Positions 19,601 to 28,839 are shown, counted from the first letter of the stretch. The stretch is DNA of 61,797 nt from Zooshikella ganghwensis DSM 15267 (GCF_000428585.1 NZ_AUAF01000018.1:1-61797); one strand, 5' to 3'. Made by a program: numbers and translations. The notes: generated from the letters alone by a model not told the origin.

Positions 19601-22600
19601 ACTTTTAATACCGGATTACTTTTTAACCACTCCTGCTCTTCGGGTGTAAGCTGTACTGTTTGTTGCTGCGCTGTCACTGTAGATTGTAACCAACGACTAC
19701 TGAGCACCTTTTTTTCTGCATCTGAAATATTCGTTAACACTTTATTAATTATATTTCTTAATATTGGCCAATCATCTCTGACGGCAATAGTTAACTCATC
19801 ATTATCAATATTGACACTGCTAGGCGTATCCACAACTTGCAACTGATGCATATTATGCCGCTCCAGCAAGTAATACAGTACCGGCTTGGAGTCCATATAC
19901 ATGTCTGCATCATTAAACAATACCGCTTGTAACCCTTTTACCGGATCACTGACAGAAACCAGTTCAGCCTCAGGAAAATATTCCCTTAACGTACGCTCGT
20001 AGTTATAGCCTTTAACAATGGCCACTCGCTGCTGCTTAAGGTTTATTTGCATGGCTTGCTGTACTTGCGTTTTATCAATTGCAGCAACAGCCATGGGCAA
20101 AATAAGGTAAGGCTGTGAAAACAGCATATATTGTTCACGCTCCGGAGAAACAAATGCTGTATGCAATAAGTCCAGCTCATGGCTACGTATCATCTCCAAA
20201 AAGCGCTGCCATGGAGGCCCTGTAATATACTCAAACCGAAGACCTAAGTGTTTAGCCAGTAAATTCATCAAGTCAATAGAGTAACCCTTTGGTACACCAT
20301 TTTCTGCATAATCAAAAGGTGGCCAATCGGTTTCATTGGAAACTCTTATTAATGGATGTTTACGAAGCCATTGTAACTCCTCATCCGTTAAAACCAATTT
20401 CATTCTTGAACTTGGTTCAAGTCTTGGAAGTTTTATCCACTTTCGTTGTAGCTGTTGCACTTCAACAGGTGATATTTGTTGCATTCCCTCGTTGATAATA
20501 TCAAATAGCGTTGGCTCATTTTCAGAGACAATGAATAGCCAAGAGGTGCTATTTTTCAATGCTTTTATTTGCGGCTTACCCGTGATACTGATATCCGGCA
20601 ACCAATAATTTCTAGTGACATAATTAAACGTCGCTTCATGTAAAATAGCAGCATCAACGTTTTGCTTACTCACCGCATTCAATAAAGTCTGAGCATCTTG
20701 AAAAACCTTCCATTCAGTTAGCGGATATTTTTCAGCCAGTAAATGATATGCTGTAGTTTCCTTTACGACCCCTACCACTTTTTTTTCTAAATCCTCTAAT
20801 TGAGTCAACGATTTTTTTTCTCTATGCCCTACCAGCACCCATTGATCCGCGAGTATAATCGGACTGAACAAAGCGTTATCCGTTGCTAATAAACCAGGAA
20901 CATCACTGATCATCAACGAGTAATTATCCTGCTCAAACTGCTGACGTAATAACATTAAAGAATCATGAGGAAAAAACTTAACACGCAGGCCAATTTTACT
21001 TGCTAACAGTGTAATATAGTCTACGATGAACCCCTGAAATTTTCCTGACTGATTTTTAAATACAAACGGTGGCTGATTATCAACCAAAGGAACGCTGAGA
21101 ACTGGATTTTTTTTAATCCAGTTTCGCTGTTCTGGTGACAGCTTTATTTCTTCTAACTGGCGCTGCCTGGTACTTGCCTCCAAGCTCAGTAATGCTTGTG
21201 TTAGAATGGGATATTGATGTTGATATTGAGTGATATACGCCAGTTGTTCCTTAGCCGCTGTCGCGGCTGAAAACGCTTGAGAAAAAGTTTTATTAAATTG
21301 TTTTCCCCGCGCATTATTTGCAAAGGTAATGTGCAGTTGCTGAGAGCCCAACCAACGCCTGTTAATTTCCAATAGTTCTTTATCACCACGTAACTCGGGA
21401 TGTGTTTGCATTAAATAATAATACACTGCAGGATCAATCACACTGGCATCAACAAACCCTTTTGACAACGCCTGTAGATTGTTTGCATCATCTAAACTGC
21501 TATACGTCTCAACTTCACCTAACGAAATTTTTCTATCCAATAATGGATGGTTTAAATATCCTTCAACAACTCCAATACGATATTTTTCTAAATCATCAAT
21601 AATGCGCCAATGAATGGGGTAGGCTTTACGTTGAGCAAGCGCAACGTAACTTTGGCCAACAGGCTTGGAGTAAATAAAACGCTTGGCTAATTCAGGATCA
21701 TAATATTCCGGGAAATAACCATCATACTCTTCATTTGCCGTACGTCGTACAGCTTCAGTCCACGGTAAAAAATCAACTTTAACTTGATACCCCACTTTCG
21801 CAAAAGCATCAACGACAATAGCTGATGTTAGACCATTCTCTGGCAGCGTTTTTCCTACAAATGGAGGCCATTCCAATGATGCAAGACGCACTTGTTTGCC
21901 CTGCAAACTCTCAAAGAGCATTTCATTTAACTGTACATCTGAGCCGAACACCCCCATCGCCAAAAGGGCACGCCCCATTTTTCGTAATTCTCCCCAGTCT
22001 GCATTACCAACCTCAAGCTCCCCTTTTTCTAAAATAATATCTTTTAGCGCTTCAGCCTGCTGTTGCAGTTTTTTAGTGCTCAGCTCAGGCAAATAGTGCC
22101 GCTGGATGAGCTGTGCCATTTCTTCAGGATGCTTTAACGCATATTGCCAACCCCGAAGTGAAGCTGCGATGAAATCTCTCACCAACTGCGGGTGTTTGGC
22201 AGCATAAGCTTCTGATGTAAACAAGTTTCCCTCATAAAAATGTACATCCCATTCACTCATATGGAGTACTGTGTGAGGAATACCCAACGCTTGCACATCC
22301 GCAAGTTGATCTAATCTTGAGGTAAATCCTGAAATTCTTCCCTGCTGCCACGCTTGTAAAGGGTTTGGCTCAACAACCAGTTTGACTTGATCAAGAGGTA
22401 TACCCTGTTGATACAAAAAAACGCGTGTTACCAAGTCGAGGTTATAGGGATTTGCAACGGCTAATTGCCCACCTTTTAATGCTTGAGGTGATTTATCAGC
22501 CCCCTGTAACACAATCACTTTCGGAGTTTGCTTGAATATATTGGCCAATAATAATACTGGCTTATTGGCTAGCCGTGCTTGAATGAGTTTAGCGCCTGCA

Positions 22601-22935
22601 ACACCAAACTCTGCTTGCTGATTACTCACCAGGTTAATAACATCGTGATCTGAATCCCCCGCCTCGATAGAAACCGTCAAACCAAAAGCACGAAAATAAC
22701 CTTTATCAATGGCAGCATAGTACCCTGCATAAGCAAACTGGTGAGGACCATTAATCTTTAATTTTACATGGTGAAGCGAAATGGGTTCTGCGGCCAAAAC
22801 CAATGAGGAAGATAATAGTAATAAGGTGCAACATTGAATCAGCCATAGCCACAGGTAAATATACCGCATCAGTTTTATACAGTGTAAGTAATCACGAAGC
22901 TTGCTTAATTGCTGAAAAAAAACCATTAAACTCAC
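16666..22935 (-). CDS. Giant membrane kinase: NMT1 + five SBP_bac_3 domains, TM, PAS, Hpt, CheA-like ATPase
   Basis: A 2089-residue protein. After a signal/anchor segment (about 23-48) comes an NMT1/SsuA-type binding domain (50-335). Five SBP_bac_3 domains follow, starting near 345, 600, 845, 1095 and 1340; four begin with the linker pattern L[ST]xEExxWLxxxP and several carry DWPPFDF. One membrane helix lies at about 1573-1592, then a PAS-like segment (1605-1720), an Hpt-like region with EFHTYKG (His1789) and a CheA-type ATPase: HLFRNAIDHGIE near 1950, DDGAGI near 1990, GRGIGLAAV near 2046. No CheW domain is present. The start is uncertain: GTG 22935, ATG 22926 or ATG 22869. It heads an operon with CheX-, CheY- and GGEEF-type genes. 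Confidence 0.88.
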   Translation of the reverse strand: MSLMVFFQQLSKLRDYLHCIKLMRYIYLWLWLIQCCTLLLLSSSLVLAAEPISLHHVKLKINGPHQFAYAGYYAAIDKGYFRAFGLTVSIEAGDSDHDVINLVSNQQAEFGVAGAKLIQARLANKPVLLLANIFKQTPKVIVLQGADKSPQALKGGQLAVANPYNLDLVTRVFLYQQGIPLDQVKLVVEPNPLQAWQQGRISGFTSRLDQLADVQALGIPHTVLHMSEWDVHFYEGNLFTSEAYAAKHPQLVRDFIAASLRGWQYALKHPEEMAQLIQRHYLPELSTKKLQQQAEALKDIILEKGELEVGNADWGELRKMGRALLAMGVFGSDVQLNEMLFESLQGKQVRLASLEWPPFVGKTLPENGLTSAIVVDAFAKVGYQVKVDFLPWTEAVRRTANEEYDGYFPEYYDPELAKRFIYSKPVGQSYVALAQRKAYPIHWRIIDDLEKYRIGVVEGYLNHPLLDRKISLGEVETYSSLDDANNLQALSKGFVDASVIDPAVYYYLMQTHPELRGDKELLEINRRWLGSQQLHITFANNARGKQFNKTFSQAFSAATAAKEQLAYITQYQHQYPILTQALLSLEASTRQRQLEEIKLSPEQRNWIKKNPVLSVPLVDNQPPFVFKNQSGKFQGFIVDYITLLASKIGLRVKFFPHDSLMLLRQQFEQDNYSLMISDVPGLLATDNALFSPIILADQWVLVGHREKKSLTQLEDLEKKVVGVVKETTAYHLLAEKYPLTEWKVFQDAQTLLNAVSKQNVDAAILHEATFNYVTRNYWLPDISITGKPQIKALKNSTSWLFIVSENEPTLFDIINEGMQQISPVEVQQLQRKWIKLPRLEPSSRMKLVLTDEELQWLRKHPLIRVSNETDWPPFDYAENGVPKGYSIDLMNLLAKHLGLRFEYITGPPWQRFLEMIRSHELDLLHTAFVSPEREQYMLFSQPYLILPMAVAAIDKTQVQQAMQINLKQQRVAIVKGYNYERTLREYFPEAELVSVSDPVKGLQAVLFNDADMYMDSKPVLYYLLERHNMHQLQVVDTPSSVNIDNDELTIAVRDDWPILRNIINKVLTNISDAEKKVLSSRWLQSTVTAQQQTVQLTPEEQEWLKSNPVLKVANETDWPPFDFYDDGKPQGLSVDYINLLAKKIGFTVEFITESSWNKLLNQAYENSLDILVNIVKTPERTEHLLFTKPYAKLPNILISRQENNYQALQQLKGKVLAFPEGFYVGEFLKKSFPKIKIRLTHSSREALKLVSTGAVDATIESGAVAKYLIEKEGLTNLVLANNVLELDKRHEALHLAVNKKNKILLSILNKGISELSLNEVQEINAKWIGDYSHAVMEGLRLDLSAEEKKFVAKKRPVKYCINKHWQPVEFATPAGEHTGMTKNYLQLITERTGLHFSLVTSKDDMNPSCDVLIAAMDLPSLRDKYNFTRPLFRLPLVVAVRLEKSFIDTSSLQGLHIGVIADNLTKEILQKNNLDIHITEYETVEKGLKDVVSGDIDGFVDDLAAISYWLQKQRAHEIKIAGRLDIEKVVSIAVNKYYPELLSILDKTIETFTNQDQEQIYNHWMKVTMEEYVDYGLLWNFLLIVGGIIIVIICWNRKITTLYRQLQYKSNQIENLLHNSGQGFLTFNDQLLVEPQYSIECERILRCVPSGKKITSLLPLVNDVEVSLYERVLTRLKGTANPLKREVLLSLLPSSFLIAGRFIAAEYRYVQEKIMMILTDMTEEKKLQENLEEERRNLEFVVSILTDGQDIFYLLDEFEQFIANLQQLYASSKVLALSVNVRQVLQEFHTYKGIFYQYGFKRLPDAIHEIEQKIINLPDKKDYKKVLAQVAESDLMKCLDQDLNVVRRMFGEAFLVNKGGVVIGNQQLEALVNKARQVLTDGTDTEKIKALVGCALNMKVVDLHSMLAAYEKTVQRLAKRCAKEVRFVLVGESITVNPDRFIKLIHSLIHLFRNAIDHGIEAPNVRLEAGKDACGEILCTLAVQEDLCFITVADDGAGISVTSLRTQLQERYIGRVVEFAKMDQAELLPFIFEHGITTCSSADEISGRGIGLAAVKDVVDELGGTIEVSSQQGKGTQFKITVPLRQEDT

Positions 22936-23154
22936 TGCCTCAGGAATACCCTGATGAGTCGATGTATGTTGCCAGCATTCTTTTAATCAAATAATGGCTT
23001 GGTCTGTAGCCTTATCCTATATGCTTGGCATATGGCTAAATTATAGCCAGATTCCCTTCTCACTGCCGAAGTAATAGCTGGAGCCATTGAATTAATAAAT
23101 GAGCTTTCGTTTTTTTTGAATGGAGTGATTTCTGCCCATTCAATAAGGCAAAAA

Positions 23155-23184
23155 AAACCGTACTCACGAATAAAAGTACGGTTT
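23155..23184 (-). terminator. Rho-independent terminator of the MFS exporter gene
   Basis: AAACCGTACT (23155-23164) pairs perfectly with AGTACGGTTT (23175-23184). Read on the minus strand the hairpin is followed by a run of T (complement of the A-run at 23151-23157). It lies about 30 bp after the stop of the exporter. Confidence 0.8.
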
Positions 23185-23213
23185 AATGGTAAGGCATTCT
23201 GTCAAACAATAAT

Positions 23214-24419
23214 TTATGCGCAGCTATGATTTTCTACTGGAAATGCATGACCTAGCCAGCTTTTACTTAATAGTAATGGAATTATCGCTAAAGTAATCAT
23301 CACCAGTGACAGTGACATCAAATGTGAGAATGGCATCTGCACCGTGATAATACTTGCCACTGACGCCATCACCATCTGTAAACAGCCCAACGTCGCAGAA
23401 GCAGTACCCGCACTTTTGCCAAAGGGTGCTAACGCATAGCTGGCAGCTGAACCGAGTATTAAAGAAAAACCACAACCAGCGAGCATCACTGGCAATAAAA
23501 ATCCTAGTAACGTTGTGCCATGGATTATAAACCCAAGCAGCATGAGCAGACCTGCTATAACAATCAACAAGCAGCCTAACATGACACAACGGTGGCGCCC
23601 CAAATAGGTCATCAGCTTAGGCGCAAGTAAAAAGCTAGAAGCCATAATGACCAATGCATTCGCACCAAAACAAAGAGCAAACTGAATTTGGGTCAGCTTT
23701 AATGTTTCAATCATGATAAAGCTGGCAACTGAAACATAACTACAAATCATGCCCAGTGCGACCATACAGCAGTAACAATAGAACTGAAAGCGACGATGTT
23801 GAAGGATTTCCCAGTAAGGTCGCCAATGCCAATGTACCTTGGCAGTATCACTGGGCCGAGTTTCATCTAACCAGAACCAGACCATCACCCCTACCAGAGC
23901 CGCAAAGCCAGCAAGAAAATAAAAGCTTGCTTGCCAACCCCACTGTGTGGCGAGAATGCCCCCCAGCATAGGTGCAAGTGCTGGTGCGACGCTAACACAA
24001 CCATTGAGGTAGCTGTACATTTTAGCGCCTTGTGCAGCAGAGAACACATCTCGAACGACAGCAAAGGCTACAACAGACGCACAGCAGCTACCTAAACCTT
24101 GTATCGCTCTCGCAGTAATTAGCCAGTTAATCGTCGGTGCCCAAGCAGCCGCCAGACTACAGAGCAAATACAAGACAATTCCAACAAGCACGACGGGACG
24201 CCGACCAAAACGGTCACATAATGGGCCAACAACCAACTGGCCAATACCCACCGTAAACAAAAATACACTTAGCGTGTATTGCACCTGATTGGTATTGGTA
24301 TGGAAGTAGTTGACGAGTGATGCCATTGAGGGCAGATAAATATCAATACCCATTGGCCCAAATAAAACAAGCGGCACGAGGGCCGCTATAAAAAATTGAC
24401 TTACAACTTTAGACTTCAT
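23214..24419 (-). CDS. Bcr/CflA-type MFS drug exporter
   Basis: A 401-residue inner-membrane protein from the ATG at 24419 (MKSKVVSQFF); the longer frame up to 24458 adds an untypical start. About 12 membrane helices. The first loop has the drug/proton antiporter motifs: GIDIYLPSM, GPLCDRFGRRPVVL (motif A), and RAIQGLGSCCASVVAFAVVRD in helix 4, diagnostic of the Bcr/CflA group (bicyclomycin, sulfonamide or other export). It is divergent from a LysR regulator 138 bp away, which is its probable controller. Confidence 0.87.
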   Translation of the reverse strand: MKSKVVSQFFIAALVPLVLFGPMGIDIYLPSMASLVNYFHTNTNQVQYTLSVFLFTVGIGQLVVGPLCDRFGRRPVVLVGIVLYLLCSLAAAWAPTINWLITARAIQGLGSCCASVVAFAVVRDVFSAAQGAKMYSYLNGCVSVAPALAPMLGGILATQWGWQASFYFLAGFAALVGVMVWFWLDETRPSDTAKVHWHWRPYWEILQHRRFQFYCYCCMVALGMICSYVSVASFIMIETLKLTQIQFALCFGANALVIMASSFLLAPKLMTYLGRHRCVMLGCLLIVIAGLLMLLGFIIHGTTLLGFLLPVMLAGCGFSLILGSAASYALAPFGKSAGTASATLGCLQMVMASVASIITVQMPFSHLMSLSLVMITLAIIPLLLSKSWLGHAFPVENHSCA

Positions 24420-24557
24420 GTTGCAGTATTTTAAGCAGAAAGAGGTTAAAAAAATCAACTCACACGAGGTGGTTGCGCGTTCACTTTAGTATGATTAAGA
24501 TATGATTTCAAATGACTAATATTCAAGGTAATATTTCCACCATGGAATATCATAGCC

Positions 24558-25535
24558 ATGAAGCTAGATAAACTATCACGATATGACCTTAACTTACTAA
24601 TTAATCTTCAAGTGTTACTTGAAGAGCAAAGTGTCAGCAAAGCCGCTAAACGCCTTCATGTCTCACAGTCCGCTATGAGCAAAACCCTGGCTCGGCTCCG
24701 TGATCTCTTTGATGATCCCTTGTTTATCCGCTCAGCCCATGGCTTGCGCCCCACCCCCCGAGCTGAAAATCTGCAACCCCAGCTTGCCAGTGCACTACAA
24801 GATATTCAGCAACTTATTCAGCCACCCAAGTTTGATCCCGCAACAACTCAACGAGATTTTAAGATTGTCACATTAGATAGTGCCTACCAGCTCTTTTTGC
24901 CGAGCTTTTTTGCTCCCTTAATGCAAGCAGCCCCAAATATGCTGTTAACTTTCGAAGACTGGTCTGAGCACTCACTTCAGGGACTTGCACAGGGACAAGT
25001 TGATCTTGGTATTACTGCGAGAGAAAATGCCACTGACTCCAGACATCAACAAGATCCCCTCCCCCATGGAGTGAAATTTGAACATCTATTAGAAGATAAC
25101 TTTGTCTGTCTAGTTCGCAAAGGCCATCCTATTTTATCCAAAGCATCGTGGCAGATATCAGATTACCTGGCACTCTCCCATGTTCAGGCTTCTTGTGAAG
25201 GACATGACCGCTGGGCACTGGATATCACGTTAGCGAAGCAAAACAAATCACGGCGGATCGTTGTTCAGGTGCCCGAGTTTCACGCCGCACTGGAAATCGC
25301 CCGACAAAGTGATTTAGTGTTTACCTGCCCGCAGATTTTTGCCCGGCATGCTGTTCAAAATTATCCACTCACACTGCTCCCCCTACCCATTGCATTGGAT
25401 ACGGTTACCTACCTGTTGGCTTGGCATCAGCGCTTCGAGTGTGATCCAGGTCATAAGTGGCTACGTGAAATGCTTTATCGGCATATTCGTGAAGATCAGG
25501 CATCAACGTTAAATTTTGACCAGAAAGGAAAGTGA
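24558..25535 (+). CDS. LysR-family transcriptional regulator
   Basis: A 325-residue protein with the N-terminal winged HTH (about residues 8-66: DLNLLINLQVLLEEQSVSKA, then SAMSKTLARLRDLFDDPLF) and a C-terminal substrate-binding domain of the NodD/ToxR-type LysR subgroup (PBP2_LTTR). The HTH text with SRYDLNLL and SAHGLRPTPRA matches regulators of MFS or catabolic genes. As it diverges from the Bcr-like exporter gene, it most likely controls that gene. The effector is unknown. Confidence 0.9.
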   Translation: MKLDKLSRYDLNLLINLQVLLEEQSVSKAAKRLHVSQSAMSKTLARLRDLFDDPLFIRSAHGLRPTPRAENLQPQLASALQDIQQLIQPPKFDPATTQRDFKIVTLDSAYQLFLPSFFAPLMQAAPNMLLTFEDWSEHSLQGLAQGQVDLGITARENATDSRHQQDPLPHGVKFEHLLEDNFVCLVRKGHPILSKASWQISDYLALSHVQASCEGHDRWALDITLAKQNKSRRIVVQVPEFHAALEIARQSDLVFTCPQIFARHAVQNYPLTLLPLPIALDTVTYLLAWHQRFECDPGHKWLREMLYRHIREDQASTLNFDQKGK

Positions 25536-25564
25536 AAACAAAACCACTGACACATAAAACTACG

Positions 25565-25930
25565 CTATTTTTTAGGGTGATAACTAAGGAGCGTCATCAG
25601 TTGATCATAAAACTGATTAAATCCATGGGATCGAGCCAAGGTAGCCAACTGCTGCCAGTCGATCTTAGGATTCATGAAGGCTTCTAATAGAGGATGTTCA
25701 GGTGGAAGACGATACCGCCACTCATCAACCAACCACTCTAGAATATCATCAGGTAGCCAGTGGTAGGGAAAATTTTGCTGCAGAAACTGCTGCCGGGCTT
25801 GATGGTTAGGCAAGTGCTGAAATTGATCAAAGAGTGATTCCATTTCATTTTTTGTGGGGTAACGAATACTTCCCGCTTCCTCCAAACCCGTAGGTGGTGG
25901 CTCTAGATAGTACTCACGAAATGTCGTCAT
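25565..25930 (-). CDS. Small acidic protein, unknown
   Basis: A 121-residue cytosolic protein when started at ATG 25930, which has a strong AAGGAGC ribosome site 8 bp upstream; the longer frame to 25951 has none. Aromatic-rich and polar, with no membrane segment, no Cys and no motif that I recognise. The text LEPPPTGLEEAGSIRYP and LEWLVDEWRYRLPPEHPLL suggests a compact helical domain. The gene is alone on its strand between a LysR gene and a 377-bp gap. Confidence 0.6.
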   Translation of the reverse strand: MTTFREYYLEPPPTGLEEAGSIRYPTKNEMESLFDQFQHLPNHQARQQFLQQNFPYHWLPDDILEWLVDEWRYRLPPEHPLLEAFMNPKIDWQQLATLARSHGFNQFYDQLMTLLSYHPKK

Positions 25931-26307
25931 ATTCTTAGCTCCTTGCCACACACCCTAATGGACTGTTGATTCCCCCCCTACATCATTGATGAGGTGCTTT
26001 CTGTATATGACCCCCCCTGGTTACTGCAAAACTGAAGAACATGCTCATTTAATGGGTGCCTGTAAATAGTATAGCTAGGATTTATTCCATAACGTTACCA
26101 AACAGCACTGCTATACCATTCTGCAATCTTTTTTGCGAGGCCAGTTTTAACAGGCCAGACAATCTCAGCTAAAACCCTTCGTCTTGGTTATAGCTATTAA
26201 CAGCAAGCTTAAAGTCAAATTTGATACCTCTTGTCCCTTGCTGATCACATTATCCAGACTGAAAATCCTCATGTGCTATAGTTTTTCGTGTATTAGAGAT
26301 TAGTAGT
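25931..26307. other. 377-bp intergenic region between divergent genes
   Basis: Contains short C-runs near 25973 and 26012 but no repeat element, RNA gene or ORF that I can support. It must hold promoters for both neighbours. Confidence 0.35.
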
Positions 26308-27534
26308 ATGAATGAAGAAGCAGCACAAATATTAATGGCACGCCAGCCTATCATTGATACAAGCTATCGAATTCAAGGCTATGAGCTATTATTTCGAGAT
26401 GCCCACCTAAGCCCTACAGATATTAGTGGCGATAAATCAACGTCTCGATTGATTGATCGTTTACTAACAACCTTTACCCTTGAAGAAATTACTGATAATA
26501 GTCGAGCATTTATTAATTTTACGCGTTTTTGGCTACTCAACCCACCTTCTTTATCACCAGATAATACAGTTATAGAAATACTCGAAACAGTGCCATTAGA
26601 TGATGCTGTGCTGGCATCCATAGCTGACTTAAAAAAACAAGGTTTCACACTTGCACTGGATGATGTGATTGATACAGAGCGTCTATCGCCTCTACTTAAA
26701 CTTGTGGATATTGTGAAAGTTGATGTACTACATTTAAGCCCAAATGAAATTGAACAAATAATACAACAATTAAAGCCTTATGACATTACCCTGCTTGCCG
26801 AAAAAATTGAAGATCACGAGGTGTTTCATTTTTGTAAATCCTTAGGTTTTTCACTATTCCAAGGCTTTTTCTTCAGCAAGCCCCAACTTTTATCAGGCAA
26901 AGAACTTAATGCTAGCGCTCTAGCAGTAATGAACCTGATTGCACAGTTGCAAGATCCTAACTGTAAAATCGATGATATTGAACAAATTATAAAGCAAGAT
27001 CCTACACTCTCTATCAAACTATTAAAGTGGGTAAACAGCCCTTTATACCGTCGTCGCAAAGAAATTGAGTCCATAAAGCAAGCCATACTACAACTGGGCC
27101 TTGATCGAGTACGTAATTTTGTCACTTTATTATCGTTAAGCGATTTACAAGAAAAGCCTTCTATCCTTTGTCAAATGGCATTAACCCGAGCCAGTATGTG
27201 TGAATGGTTAGCCAAACACCATTTAAACGTACCCTCAGCGTCTTATTTCTTAGGAGGATTACTGTCCCTAATCGACGCTTTTTTTGATCAGCCCAAGGCT
27301 GATGTCCTCGAAAAATTACCCATCGATACCAAGCTGAAATCAGCCATCCTTAATTACGAAGGCCAGCTTGGACAAACTATTCTAGCGGTTTCTTACTATC
27401 AACAAGCTTTATGGGACTACATTCAGATGTCAACGTTGGACTCAATTCAAGCAGGTCTTGCAGACTTAAATCAGGCTTACGTCAACGCGATTCAAGAAAC
27501 AAACCAATGGTTACATGTAGCCAGCAGGCCATAA
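26308..27534 (+). CDS. EAL-HDOD signalling protein (degenerate EAL)
   Basis: A 408-residue protein of the COG3434 type. The N-terminal EAL-like domain (about 8-205) starts with ARQPIIDTSYRIQGYELLFR: the signature EAL is replaced by ELL, and the metal-binding DD region reads LALDDVID rather than the usual DDFG form, so phosphodiesterase activity is doubtful. The HDOD domain (about 205-395) starts near QDPNCKIDDIEQIIKQDPTL, as in this family. Such proteins usually act as c-di-GMP-responsive or protein-binding regulators. No neighbour gives a clear partner. Confidence 0.82.
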   Translation: MNEEAAQILMARQPIIDTSYRIQGYELLFRDAHLSPTDISGDKSTSRLIDRLLTTFTLEEITDNSRAFINFTRFWLLNPPSLSPDNTVIEILETVPLDDAVLASIADLKKQGFTLALDDVIDTERLSPLLKLVDIVKVDVLHLSPNEIEQIIQQLKPYDITLLAEKIEDHEVFHFCKSLGFSLFQGFFFSKPQLLSGKELNASALAVMNLIAQLQDPNCKIDDIEQIIKQDPTLSIKLLKWVNSPLYRRRKEIESIKQAILQLGLDRVRNFVTLLSLSDLQEKPSILCQMALTRASMCEWLAKHHLNVPSASYFLGGLLSLIDAFFDQPKADVLEKLPIDTKLKSAILNYEGQLGQTILAVSYYQQALWDYIQMSTLDSIQAGLADLNQAYVNAIQETNQWLHVASRP

Positions 27535-27660
27535 TCTTGATTACTTTTTATTACAAATTATTCTAACACCTTTATAGAAAACTGCTTTCTGTATACGTAT
27601 TATCCGAAACAGCACACATTAATAAAAATATTTAAGTGCTTAACAAAGGAGAGCTGTAGT

Positions 27661-28425
27661 ATGTGCTGTTCGCTACGAAATACGTTGTTAGGTCTCTTTT
27701 TTTTTCTTTTCCCGCTCGCTTGTTATAGCTACCAAAGCGATACCATTCAGTTAGCCTCAGGTGAATGGGATCCCTATGTAACAGAATTAAAACCCGGCAA
27801 TGGCTTTATCACTGAAATAATTAAAGGAACGTTAGAAACCCAACTGCAAATTACACCCAAAATAAAGTTTATGAAATGGCGTGGCTGTGAAGCTCATTTA
27901 CGCTACGGTAAAGTCAGGGCAATTTACCCTTACTATCGAAATAAAAAGCGGGAAAATCACTTCGCTTTTTCTGACCCCATAGCAGACTCTAATACGGTTT
28001 TCTTTTATATAAAAGATAATATTCAATCCCCTCCTCATAACTGGCAGTCCCTGTCAGACTTTACTCAATACCGTATGGTAATTCCTAATGGCTACGCAGA
28101 CGAAGACAAGTTACGTGCAGCCAACCTACAGGTCAGCCTAGCCAAAGATGAAGAAACTGCTTTTACTGAGCTATCTGCAGGAAAGCACGATTTTTTACCA
28201 CTTGCAGAATTAGTTGGTTGGAATTTATTACTTAAAAAATTCCCTGATGCAAAGCAACGTTTTGCTACACTAAAAAAGCCATTTAATCATGCACAACTTC
28301 ACTTAATGTTTAATAAATACGATACACGTGGTTTACAACTTATGGAGAAGTTTAATAAGGCACTGAGTGCTTTCAAAACAACTGAAAAATATCAAGAAAT
28401 ACTCACTAAATATGGCATCAATTAA
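27661..28425 (+). CDS. Periplasmic solute-binding protein, SBP_bac_3-like
   Basis: A 254-residue exported protein. The signal peptide is residues 1-23 (GLFFFLFPLACYS). The mature part starts with IQLASGEWDPYVTELKPGNG, the divergent form of the SBP_bac_3 motif found in many Vibrio, Hahella and Shewanella orphan proteins, and continues with MKWRGCEAHLRYGKVRAIYP and YRMVIPNGYADEDK. There are no transporter genes next to it. The ligand is unknown. An AAAGGAGAG ribosome site precedes the ATG. Confidence 0.75.
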   Translation: MCCSLRNTLLGLFFFLFPLACYSYQSDTIQLASGEWDPYVTELKPGNGFITEIIKGTLETQLQITPKIKFMKWRGCEAHLRYGKVRAIYPYYRNKKRENHFAFSDPIADSNTVFFYIKDNIQSPPHNWQSLSDFTQYRMVIPNGYADEDKLRAANLQVSLAKDEETAFTELSAGKHDFLPLAELVGWNLLLKKFPDAKQRFATLKKPFNHAQLHLMFNKYDTRGLQLMEKFNKALSAFKTTEKYQEILTKYGIN

Positions 28426-28454
28426 TACTCTGCAAAAACATAACACATTATTAC

Positions 28455-28649
28455 TATACCCACAGCGAAGGATTTTTAGGGGCGGCTGTCAAATGCGCCT
28501 GCATAAACTACACTCCCACCGTCCTTAGTGGTCAAGAGTGCCAGCGACAAACCCTACTAATGTGTCGGGAACACATTAGAACAGCTTCGCTGGCCCATTA
28601 GGGTGAGCGCTATGGATAGCGCACATAAAACTGATTCGCAAAGGCTATA
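28455..28649 (-). mobile_element. TATACCC element, type B, copy 1
   Basis: A 195-bp copy with ends TATACCCACAGCGAAGG and the complement of TATAGCCTTTGCGAATC. The inside holds hairpin sequences AATGTGTCGGGAACACATT and GCGCTATGGATAGCGC, also present at 28840-29072 and 61165-61300. No coding capacity. Confidence 0.75.
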
Positions 28650-28839
28650 TTTCCATACATTATAAAGCTTATTATTTTCCGTTAGCCAAGGATGGCAAAC
28701 ACTTCCTTTCTTTCAGTAAACCTACTTATCACCTAATTCCTTTCATATATTTCTTCATAATTAGTTAACATAAAGTAAGCGATACTATTCGCCTTCTTTT
28801 AGCTAAAATACGTTTAAGAGTATATAAGTCGAAGGTGCC

